This document shows, piece after piece, positions 1 to 6,201 of a stretch of DNA of 6,546 bases. A program made the translations under genes and the position numbers. Position 1 is the stretch's first letter; every line of letters begins with the position of its first letter. The notes beneath the pieces are model-generated. The model was not told the DNA's origin, did no database searches, and was given only the letters and a program-made list of their open reading frames with translations. Source of the stretch: Flavobacteriaceae bacterium (lineage in GTDB: Bacteria > Bacteroidota > Bacteroidia > Flavobacteriales > Flavobacteriaceae); NCBI GenBank assembly GCA_018674025.1, contig JABHBC010000200.1, forward strand, positions 1 to 6,546. The letters run 5' to 3'.

Positions 1-2063
1 AACAATACCTTAAGAAATTACAAGCCAGTCCAGAACTAAAGTTTAGCTCAAAATTAATCTCAAGTGAACCCAAAGGTCAAATAAAAGACAAATGGACTAA
101 CCATAAAAATTCTATTAACTTAGTCAATCCTGCAAACAAAAGACTTATTGATATTATTGTTGTTGGAACCGGACTTGCTGGTGGTTCTGCTGCTGCTACT
201 TTAGCGGAACTTGGTTATAATGTTAAAGCTTTTTGTTTTCAAGATTCACCCCGTCGAGCCCATTCTATAGCAGCACAAGGGGGTATCAACGCTGCGAAAA
301 ACTATCAAGGTGATGGGGACTCAACTTATAGACTTTTTTACGATACTGTTAAAGGTGGTGATTATAGATCACGAGAATCCAATGTTTACAGGTTAGCTGA
401 AGTCTCAACAAATATTATAGATCAATGTGTTGCACAAGGAGTCCCTTTTGCAAGAGACTATGGTGGTTTATTAGATAATAGATCCTTTGGAGGAGTATTA
501 GTTTCACGAACTTTTTACGCTAAAGGACAAACAGGCCAGCAATTATTGCTGGGCGCTTACTCTGCTATGAATAGACAAATTAGTAGAGGTAAGATTAAAA
601 TGTATAATAGACATGAAATGCTTGATGTTGTTACTGTGAAAAGTGAGCAATATCCTGAAGGCCAAGCAAGAGGAATTATTACTAGAAACTTAATAACTGG
701 AGAAGTAGAAAGACATTCTGCTCATGCTGTTGTTCTTGGTTCTGGAGGTTATGGAAATGTCTTTTACTTATCTACAAATGCTATGGGTAGTAATGTAACT
801 GCTGCATGGAAAGCTCATAAACGTGGTGCTTATTTTGCTAACCCATGTTTTACTCAAATTCACCCAACTTGTATACCAGTTTCTGGAGATCACCAATCTA
901 AACTTACGTTAATGTCGGAGTCTCTAAGAAATGATGGAAGAATTTGGGTTCCAAAAATTAAAAAAGATGCAGCCTCAATTCGTGAGGGTAAAATATCCCC
1001 ATTAGATATTAGTGAAGATAATCGTGATTATTTTCTTGAAAGAAGATATCCTGCTTTTGGAAATCTCGTTCCTCGTGATGTAGCTTCCAGAGCTGCCAAA
1101 GAAAGATGTGATGCAGGATTTGGTGTTAATGCAACAGGTGAAGCAGTTTATTTAGACTTCGCAGCTGCAATAATAAGGTATGGTAAAGAACAAGCTCATA
1201 TTAAAGGTGAAGATGAGTCAAATCAAGATTTAGTCAATAAATTGGGAACATCGGTTATAAAAAAGAAATATGGAAATTTATTTCAGATGTATGAAAAGAT
1301 AGTTGATCAAAATCCTTACAAAACTCCAATGATGATTTATCCTGCTGTTCATTATACTATGGGAGGAATATGGGTTGATTATAATTTGATGACTACCATA
1401 CCTGGATTATATGCAATTGGAGAGGCTAATTTCTCCGATCACGGTGCTAACAGATTAGGTGCTTCAGCATTAATGCAAGGTTTAGCTGATGGATACTTTG
1501 TATTACCTTACACAATTGGTGATTATCTATCCGATGATATTTCAACGGGACCTATTTCAACGGATACAATTGAATTTGAAAATGCTGAGTCAGAAGCAAT
1601 TAAAAAATTAGACTTCTTTGTAAATAATAAAGGAAAACATTCGGTTGATTATTTTCACAAAAAACTTGGTAAGATAATGTGGAACAAATGCGGAATGGCT
1701 AGAAATTCTAAGGAATTAAACGAAGCAATTAATGAAATATCTGAGCTAAGAAAACTTTTTTGGAAAGAAGTTAAGGTTCCTGGTTCAACAGATGAGTTCA
1801 ATGAAGAATTAGCCAAAGCTGGTAGAGTAGCTGACTTCTTAGAGTTAGGGGAACTTTTTGCTAAAGATGCTTTATCGAGAGAAGAATCTTGTGGTGGTCA
1901 TTTTAGAGATGAGTATCAAACTGCTGAAGGTGAAGCAATGAGAGATAAAAACTATCAATTTGTTTCTGCTTGGGAATATACTGGCGAGCCTAAGGATGCT
2001 ATATTACATAAAGAAGAATTAAATTATAATGATATTGAAGTTAAAGAAAGAAGTTATAAATAA
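1..2063 (+). CDS. sdhA: Succinate dehydrogenase/fumarate reductase flavoprotein subunit (5' partial)
   Basis: This catalytic FAD subunit oxidises succinate to fumarate (or the reverse) and passes electrons to SdhB on the cytoplasmic face of the membrane. The reading frame is open from base 3 to the TAA at 2061-2063, giving 686 visible residues. Numbered within this fragment, the FAD dinucleotide-binding motif GTGLAG is at 55-60. The segment RRAHSIAAQGG carries H87, the expected site of covalent FAD attachment. Active-site residues expected from the family are H287 (in IHPT), R358 (in RDVASRA), H450 (in HYTMGG) and R484 (in GANRLG). The long spacing between H287 and H450 compared with E. coli SdhA fits the Bacteroidota long form, usually about 670 residues. 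No ATG, GTG or TTG codon occurs in frame before the conserved LVNPANKR segment, so the start lies outside the window. The TTG at 546 is internal, because conserved FAD-binding sequence precedes it. sdhB follows after six bases, so the two are probably cotranscribed. Family assignment is certain; succinate dehydrogenase versus fumarate reductase direction cannot be read from sequence. Confidence 0.97.
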   Translation, partial: QYLKKLQASPELKFSSKLISSEPKGQIKDKWTNHKNSINLVNPANKRLIDIIVVGTGLAGGSAAATLAELGYNVKAFCFQDSPRRAHSIAAQGGINAAKNYQGDGDSTYRLFYDTVKGGDYRSRESNVYRLAEVSTNIIDQCVAQGVPFARDYGGLLDNRSFGGVLVSRTFYAKGQTGQQLLLGAYSAMNRQISRGKIKMYNRHEMLDVVTVKSEQYPEGQARGIITRNLITGEVERHSAHAVVLGSGGYGNVFYLSTNAMGSNVTAAWKAHKRGAYFANPCFTQIHPTCIPVSGDHQSKLTLMSESLRNDGRIWVPKIKKDAASIREGKISPLDISEDNRDYFLERRYPAFGNLVPRDVASRAAKERCDAGFGVNATGEAVYLDFAAAIIRYGKEQAHIKGEDESNQDLVNKLGTSVIKKKYGNLFQMYEKIVDQNPYKTPMMIYPAVHYTMGGIWVDYNLMTTIPGLYAIGEANFSDHGANRLGASALMQGLADGYFVLPYTIGDYLSDDISTGPISTDTIEFENAESEAIKKLDFFVNNKGKHSVDYFHKKLGKIMWNKCGMARNSKELNEAINEISELRKLFWKEVKVPGSTDEFNEELAKAGRVADFLELGELFAKDALSREESCGGHFRDEYQTAEGEAMRDKNYQFVSAWEYTGEPKDAILHKEELNYNDIEVKERSYK

Positions 2064-2069
2064 GAATTT

Positions 2070-2813
2070 ATGAAATTAAAACTTAAAATTTGGCGTCAGA
2101 AAAATTCAACTTCTAAAGGAAGTATTGTGAATTATAATGTAGATAATATATCTCCAGATATGTCTTTTTTAGAGATGTTAGATGTTTTAAATTCTACATT
2201 GATTAAAAATGATGAATCTCCTGTGTCATTTGATCACGATTGCAGAGAAGGAATTTGTGGGTCATGCTCGTTATATATCAACGGTCAAGCTCACGGACCT
2301 GATAGAGCTATTACAACTTGTCAGCTACACATGAGAAAATTTAAAGACGGAGATACAATTTATATAGAGCCATTTAGAGCTACTTCTTTTCCCGTAATTA
2401 AAGACCTTGTTGTTGATAGAAGTGCATTTGATAGAATTCAACATGCAGGAGGATATATTTCAGTAAATACATCGGGTAACACACAAGATGCTAATTCAAT
2501 TCCAATCAATAAAACGGATGCAGACTCTGCATTTGATGCAGCAACTTGTATTGGTTGTGGTGCATGTGTTGCTACTTGTAAAAATTCTTCAGCAATGTTA
2601 TTTGTTGGCGCTAAAGTTTCTCAATATGCCCTTTTACCACAAGGAAAAGTTGAGGCTGCAGATAGAGTTGTCAAAATGATTGATCAAATGGATTTAGAAG
2701 GATTTGGAAATTGCTCAAATACTGGAGCATGTGAAGTTGAGTGTCCAAAAGGAATCTCTTTAGATAATATAGCAAGAATGAATAGGGAATTAATGAAATC
2801 TAAGTTATTGTAA
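2070..2813 (+). CDS. sdhB: Succinate dehydrogenase/fumarate reductase iron-sulfur subunit
   Basis: This 247-residue subunit carries the electron wire from the FAD in SdhA to the quinone site at the membrane cytochrome. The N-terminal ferredoxin-like domain (about 1-110) has the [2Fe-2S] ligands C58, C63, C66 and C84 in DCREGICGSC and TTCQ. The C-terminal domain has CIGCGACVATC, with C160, C163, C166 and C170, followed by C215, C221 and C225 (the last in ECPKG). By comparison with E. coli SdhB, C160/C163/C166/C225 should bind the [4Fe-4S] cluster and C170/C215/C221 the [3Fe-4S] cluster, so the full three-cluster set is present. The ATG at 2070 lies six bases after the sdhA stop, with no Shine-Dalgarno sequence, as is common in Bacteroidota. 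Length and ends look complete. The gene is read in the same frame as sdhA, separated by one TAA. The membrane anchor subunit is not in the window and would be expected upstream of sdhA. Confidence 0.97.
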   Translation: MKLKLKIWRQKNSTSKGSIVNYNVDNISPDMSFLEMLDVLNSTLIKNDESPVSFDHDCREGICGSCSLYINGQAHGPDRAITTCQLHMRKFKDGDTIYIEPFRATSFPVIKDLVVDRSAFDRIQHAGGYISVNTSGNTQDANSIPINKTDADSAFDAATCIGCGACVATCKNSSAMLFVGAKVSQYALLPQGKVEAADRVVKMIDQMDLEGFGNCSNTGACEVECPKGISLDNIARMNRELMKSKLL

Positions 2814-2816
2814 TGT

Positions 2817-2832
2817 TTTATTTTAAAATAAA
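2817..2832. repeat. AT-only perfect palindrome between convergent stop codons
   Basis: TTTATTTTAAAATAAA reads identically on both strands (16 bases). It covers part of the four-base gap after the sdhB stop, plus the stop and last codons of the minus-strand lipoprotein gene. As RNA it could fold only as a short A-U stem with almost no loop. It may help end transcription from both sides, but it has no GC pairs, so a role as an intrinsic terminator is weakly supported. At this base composition chance is a serious alternative. Confidence 0.35.
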
Positions 2833-4428
2833 CTCTTGAACTAAATCCCAACCCGCTCGAATATCCAGTTCTTCATCTAAATGACTTACTCTTTCAGAAT
2901 AATAATTACTTAAGTAATTTCCAGGGTCATATTTGCCATTTTTATTTTTGTCAAAAATTACCCTTACATAATATTTATTAGGTATAACATGCTTAAAGTC
3001 AATATTTCCTTGAGAAGATATTATTTTTTCATATTTAACTTCCCCTGTTTTAGTAGTTAATTGAACAATAGCAGGATAGTTAACATTTCTTAAGTTAAGT
3101 CTTAAATTACCATAATCATCATATGTTTTAGTTTTATATGAATAATTTAAAGTGTCATTTGTAGTGTTATATAAATCCGTAAAGCTACCAGGCAAAAATT
3201 GAAAATTATAATCTTCCTCTTCAAGTTTTTCAAAACTAAAACTATAGGTATTTTTTATTGTATCTAATGATATTTCAAAATCAACTTTTATAGAGTCTTT
3301 GTTAATTAGACTAATCTTCGTTGTATCAATTTCATCAAAAGGAGTGTTAGCGTGAAATTGTACATTCTCTAAAAATGAGATATAATTATTTTGCAGTGGT
3401 TTAATTTTTAGAGAGTCAATATTTGAATTTCTTAATTTTACAGACATTGTATCAATTAAATCATTATTTCTAACTACAAATTTTAAGGAGTCTAATTCTT
3501 TGATACTATTATACCAATAATACAAAGTGTCTTTAACATCCTGATCACCCAAAATTATTTTACTTTTAAATGTCTCATCTACATCTGATATCAAATCAAT
3601 TTTATAGTTTTCTAATATTCCACTAAATCCAAAAGAAATAGAATTTTTAGATGAATGTTTTGGTCTACCAAATTTGAAATCTAAATTTTCTTTGAATAAT
3701 TTTAAATTATAATTTCCAGTATCTTTTGGTAGAGTTATTATTTGGTTATAAAATGCAATTTTATCATTCTCATTTTGATATATATAATCCTTGTTTTCTT
3801 CTTTCAAGGCTATTAATTTATATTTTCCTTCTTTTAAATTTTCTAAATTAAATTGGCCAGTGCTATCTACTAACTTGGTTATATATTTTGGCTTAGACTT
3901 ATAAATAATAGAGTCTGTTGTGCTGCTGTCAATCTCGTATAGCATAACATCAATATCTTTGGGATTGGACATTTCTAAAGCATCCTGGAGGTTTCCACTT
4001 ATTTTTAGAGAGTCAATATATTTACCCGTTGATAAAATGTATTTATAGTTTGAAAAAACATTATCTGCATTATTGTCTACAATACTTTCACCAAAATTAA
4101 ATACATAAGTTGTGTTTAATTTTAAAGAATCTTGAAATTTAATCTCTAAATATTTACTAGCTGTTCCAAGTGGAGTTATTTCTGGAACTGGATCAATTGG
4201 AGGAGATATAATTAAATACTTTTGTAAGTTTTTAAATTTTATATATTCATCAAAATACACTCTTATTTCATTTGACTTGAAGTTTAAAGTATAGTTTTCT
4301 GGACTAGATTTTGTTATAGAGGGCGGTGTTTCATCTATTTCTCCACCAGAAGGTGTTCCTCTATTTGCACAACTTGCTAAATAGAGAAACAAAATTGTAA
4401 AAAAGAATAATTTTTTTATTTTTCTCAC
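2818..4428 (-). CDS. Ig-like (Big_5) domain lipoprotein of unknown function
   Basis: This 536-residue protein is predicted to be exported and lipid-anchored. It begins with a short basic stretch and a hydrophobic segment (7-18) ending in the lipobox LASC, so C20 should be the lipidated residue. The next residues, ANRGTPSGG, then a DETPP segment, match a lipoprotein family that is common in Bacteroidota. Residues about 33-135 look like a Big_5 Ig-like domain (TPPSITKSSP, then IRVYFDEYIKF, ending in a YILSTG strand). The rest is rich in beta-strand-like stretches, including four DSLK segments, and a second Ig-like region is possible around 360-435. Near the C-terminus, DKNKNGKYD (493-501) resembles a calcium-binding DxNxNGxxD loop. 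There is no obvious acidic lipoprotein export signal right after C20, so a periplasmic location is as likely as the surface. The annotated start is GTG; an in-frame stop at 4453-4455 limits any upstream start, and an ATA at 4417-4419 is an alternative. It is convergent with sdhB and divergent from glyS. The molecular function is unknown. Confidence 0.88.
   Translation of the reverse strand: MRKIKKLFFFTILFLYLASCANRGTPSGGEIDETPPSITKSSPENYTLNFKSNEIRVYFDEYIKFKNLQKYLIISPPIDPVPEITPLGTASKYLEIKFQDSLKLNTTYVFNFGESIVDNNADNVFSNYKYILSTGKYIDSLKISGNLQDALEMSNPKDIDVMLYEIDSSTTDSIIYKSKPKYITKLVDSTGQFNLENLKEGKYKLIALKEENKDYIYQNENDKIAFYNQIITLPKDTGNYNLKLFKENLDFKFGRPKHSSKNSISFGFSGILENYKIDLISDVDETFKSKIILGDQDVKDTLYYWYNSIKELDSLKFVVRNNDLIDTMSVKLRNSNIDSLKIKPLQNNYISFLENVQFHANTPFDEIDTTKISLINKDSIKVDFEISLDTIKNTYSFSFEKLEEEDYNFQFLPGSFTDLYNTTNDTLNYSYKTKTYDDYGNLRLNLRNVNYPAIVQLTTKTGEVKYEKIISSQGNIDFKHVIPNKYYVRVIFDKNKNGKYDPGNYLSNYYSERVSHLDEELDIRAGWDLVQEFILK
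3404..3422. repeat. 19-base direct repeat, copy 1 (inside lipoprotein gene)
   Basis: ATTTTTAGAGAGTCAATAT occurs here and again, identically, at 4001-4019, about 600 bases away within the same gene. On the coding (minus) strand both copies encode IDSLKI in the same frame. The shared codons include the less frequent GAC and CTA, so a small internal duplication is possible. A recurring beta-strand motif plus chance would also explain it. Confidence 0.5.
4001..4019. repeat. 19-base direct repeat, copy 2 (inside lipoprotein gene)
   Basis: This is the second identical copy of the sequence at 3404-3422. It encodes IDSLKI just after the Big_5 domain of the lipoprotein (residues about 138-143). The bases on either side of the two copies differ, so identity stops sharply at 19 bases. 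Confidence 0.5.
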
Positions 4429-4432
4429 CTCT
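4424..4432 (-). promoter_or_regulatory. Shine-Dalgarno-like sequence overlapping the lipoprotein GTG start
   Basis: On the minus strand the sequence AGAGGTGAG contains seven contiguous bases (GAGGTGA) complementary to the usual 16S rRNA 3' end. The annotated GTG start is embedded in it, which is an impossible position for a ribosome binding site serving that GTG. Five bases further on is ATA at 4419-4417, an ideal spacing for a start there; translation from ATA would read (M)KKLFFF, a typical lipoprotein opening. The match stands out because the other starts in the window have no such sequence. Confidence 0.4.
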
Positions 4433-4513
4433 TTTATTAGATTAAATACAAATTAACGTATAATTTTCAAAAAACCGTTCCTTTAGTTCAAAAGGGTTTC
4501 ATATTTTTACATT
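4429..4513 (+). promoter_or_regulatory. Divergent intergenic region with candidate glyS promoter
   Basis: These 85 bases separate the divergent lipoprotein and glyS starts and must contain the promoter for each unless transcription enters from outside. On the plus strand TATAAT is at 4459-4464. The overlapping TAATTTTC (4461-4468) matches seven of eight positions of the Bacteroidota -7 consensus TAnnTTTG. The upstream element is poor: only TTAG near 4437-4440 lies at about the right distance. This would place the glyS transcript start near 4475 with a leader of about 40 bases. No convincing promoter was found for the minus-strand gene. Confidence 0.28.
4472..4499 (+). other. Possible hairpin in the glyS leader
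   Basis: AAACC at 4472-4476 can pair with GGTTT at 4495-4499, and CTTT at 4481-4484 with AAAG at 4491-4494. Together these give nine base pairs with a four-base bulge (4477-4480) and a six-base loop. The stem ends 14 bases before the glyS ATG, where it could affect translation. It is short, is supported only by complementarity, and shows no known riboswitch or T-box features. Confidence 0.25.
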
Positions 4514-6055
4514 ATGAGTTTAAATTTAGATAAGTTTAAAAGTGTAATTTCTCACGCAAAAGAATACGGATTTATTTTTCAAAGTAGTGAAATTTACGAT
4601 GGACTGAGCGCTGTATATGATTATGCTCAAAATGGAGTAGAGCTTAAAAATAATATTAGACAATATTGGTGGAAATCAATGGTCCAAATGCATGACAATA
4701 TAGTAGGTATTGACTCAGCCGTTTTAATGCATCCAACTGTATGGAAAGCTTCTGGACATGTTGATGCTTTTAATGATCCATTAATTGATAATAAGGATTC
4801 TAAAAAAAGATATAGAGCAGATGTTCTTGTAGAAGATTATTGTGCTAAAATCGAAGGAAAAATAGAGAAAGAAATTAAAAAAGCTATAAAACGATTTGGT
4901 GATAGTTTCGATAAAGAGCAGTTTATTAATACCAACTCTAGAATTATTGGTTATAATAAAAAAATTAGTGATATTCTTTCAAGACTTGCTAAATCATTAG
5001 AAAATGAAGATTTAGAAGATGTTAGAAACCTAATTATTGAATTAGAGATTGTTTGCCCTATATCTGGTAGTAAAAACTGGACTGATGTAAAGCAATTTAA
5101 TCTTATGTTTGGGACAAAACTTGGAGCATCTGCTGATACCGCCACAGATCTTTTTTTAAGACCTGAAACAGCACAAGGTATATTTGTCAATTTTCTTAAT
5201 GTCCAAAAAACTGGCAGAATGAAAATCCCATTTGGAATAGCTCAAACCGGTAAAGCATTCAGAAATGAAATTGTTGCTAGACAATTTATATTTAGAATGA
5301 GAGAATTTGAGCAAATGGAAATGCAATTTTTTGTTAAACCAGTAACCCAAGCTGATTGGTACGAAAAATGGAAAGAATCTAGAATGAAATGGCATGTATC
5401 CTTAGGAATGGGAGAAGATAATTATCGTTTTCATGATCATGAAAAATTAGCTCATTATGCAGATGCAGCAAGTGATATAGAATTTAAATTCCCATTTGGA
5501 TTTAAAGAATTAGAAGGGATACACTCAAGAACGGATTTTGATTTAAAGCAGCATCAAGAGTTTTCAGGAAAAAAACTTCAGTACTATGATAATGAACTAA
5601 AAGAAAGCTATATCCCCTGTGTTGTTGAAACTTCGATTGGCTTAGATAGGATGTTTTTGGCAATTTTGTCTAATTCATTGAAAGAAGAAGTGTTGGAAAA
5701 TAACACAACAAGAACTGTGTTAAAAATACCCCCATTTCTTTCCCCATACAAAGTTGCACTACTTCCACTTGTTAAAAAAGATGGTTTACCTCAAATAGCT
5801 AAAGATATTTATAACACTCTTAAGTTAGAATTTAATGTGACTTATGATGAGAAAGATGCAGTTGGTAGAAGATATAGAAGACAAGATGCTATTGGAACTC
5901 CTTATTGTATTACTGTCGACCATCAAACAAAAGACGATAATACAATAACTATTCGTGAAAGAGACTCTATGCAACAAGACAGAATTCCTTTAACTGAAAT
6001 TGAAAAATATATTAAAGACAAGATTAGTTTCAATCCAACTCTTTTAACAATATGA
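4514..6055 (+). CDS. glyS: Glycine--tRNA ligase, single-chain eukaryote-like type
   Basis: This cytosolic class II synthetase, expected to act as an alpha2 dimer, activates glycine with ATP and loads it onto tRNA-Gly. It has 513 residues, typical of the Bacteroidota enzyme and distinct from the alpha2beta2 type of E. coli. The N-terminus (EYGFIFQSSEIYDGLSAVYDY, about 17-37, and GVELKNNIRQYWW, 41-53) covers the motif 1 region. The signature RPETAQGIF is at 216-224. Motif 2 spans FRNEI (249-253) to FRMREFEQME (260-269), with the arginines expected to contact ATP. Motif 3 is ETSIGLDRMFLAIL (372-385). The C-terminal anticodon-binding domain runs from about 405 (PPFLSPYKVALLPL) to the end and includes GRRYRRQDAIGTPYC (451-465). 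The middle section (about 110-180) is the variable insertion of this family. The ATG at 4514 gives the expected N-terminus; there is no Shine-Dalgarno sequence before it. The gene appears intact and probably has its own promoter in the divergent region. Confidence 0.98.
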   Translation: MSLNLDKFKSVISHAKEYGFIFQSSEIYDGLSAVYDYAQNGVELKNNIRQYWWKSMVQMHDNIVGIDSAVLMHPTVWKASGHVDAFNDPLIDNKDSKKRYRADVLVEDYCAKIEGKIEKEIKKAIKRFGDSFDKEQFINTNSRIIGYNKKISDILSRLAKSLENEDLEDVRNLIIELEIVCPISGSKNWTDVKQFNLMFGTKLGASADTATDLFLRPETAQGIFVNFLNVQKTGRMKIPFGIAQTGKAFRNEIVARQFIFRMREFEQMEMQFFVKPVTQADWYEKWKESRMKWHVSLGMGEDNYRFHDHEKLAHYADAASDIEFKFPFGFKELEGIHSRTDFDLKQHQEFSGKKLQYYDNELKESYIPCVVETSIGLDRMFLAILSNSLKEEVLENNTTRTVLKIPPFLSPYKVALLPLVKKDGLPQIAKDIYNTLKLEFNVTYDEKDAVGRRYRRQDAIGTPYCITVDHQTKDDNTITIRERDSMQQDRIPLTEIEKYIKDKISFNPTLLTI

Positions 6056-6073
6056 TTCATTTAAACTATCATT

Positions 6074-6102
6074 TTAACTTTTTCACAATCTACAAGAGTT
6101 AA
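6074..6102 (+). terminator. Weak AT-rich stem-loop downstream of glyS
   Basis: TTAACTTTT (6074-6082) can pair with AAGAGTTAA (6094-6102), giving nine pairs including one G-U, around an 11-base loop, starting 19 bases after the glyS stop. A run of six T residues follows at 6113-6118, ten bases beyond the stem. The single G-C pair and the distant T-run make it a poor intrinsic terminator, but it is the best candidate in this gap. Confidence 0.25.
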
Positions 6103-6136
6103 TTTGGATCAGTTTTTTATTGTTTCACATTTTAAT

Positions 6137-6164
6137 ATTCCAATGAAAATACATAAATTGGGGT
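6137..6164 (+). repeat. Imperfect inverted repeat upstream of the secreted-protein gene
   Basis: ATTCCAAT (6137-6144) can pair with ATTGGGGT (6157-6164) as RNA, eight pairs with two G-U, around a 12-base loop. As DNA, the core CCAAT/ATTGG arms are perfectly symmetrical and could be a binding site. It lies 38 bases before the ATG at 6202. The GGGG run is unusual in such AT-rich non-coding sequence. No recognised regulator site matches. Confidence 0.22.
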
Positions 6165-6201
6165 TGCAAATTTTATATACACATCAAATCAAATATATAA
6201 C

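Noticed and set aside
546..548. TTG as the sdhA start codon
   Set aside because: The frame is open upstream to base 3 and encodes the FAD-binding motif and covalent FAD histidine, so this TTG is internal.
2061..2072. Readthrough fusion of SdhA and SdhB (same frame, one TAA between)
   Set aside because: Both proteins have normal ends for their families and nothing suggests stop-codon readthrough; the shared frame is coincidental.
2488..2679. 63-residue plus-strand ORF inside sdhB
   Set aside because: It overlaps the iron-sulfur cysteine region of sdhB in another frame and has no recognisable features.
4360..4371. Surface lipoprotein export signal after the lipobox
   Set aside because: The residues right after C20 are ANRG, without the acidic cluster usual for such signals in Bacteroidota, so surface location is not supported.
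4449..4457. GTTAATTTG on the minus strand, also present at 6098-6106 on the plus strand, as a shared regulatory motif
   Set aside because: A nine-base AT-rich match in a sequence this AT-rich is easily due to chance; distances to the two starts differ greatly and upstream elements are badly spaced.
4951..5395. Two 79-residue minus-strand ORFs inside glyS
   Set aside because: They are antisense shadows of the conserved glyS catalytic core, with no independent start signal or family resemblance.
6099..6106. TTAATTTG as a Bacteroidota -7 promoter element for the secreted-protein gene
   Set aside because: It matches seven of eight consensus positions but lies about 95 bases from the ATG, has no -33 element at the right distance, and sits in the arm of an inverted repeat.
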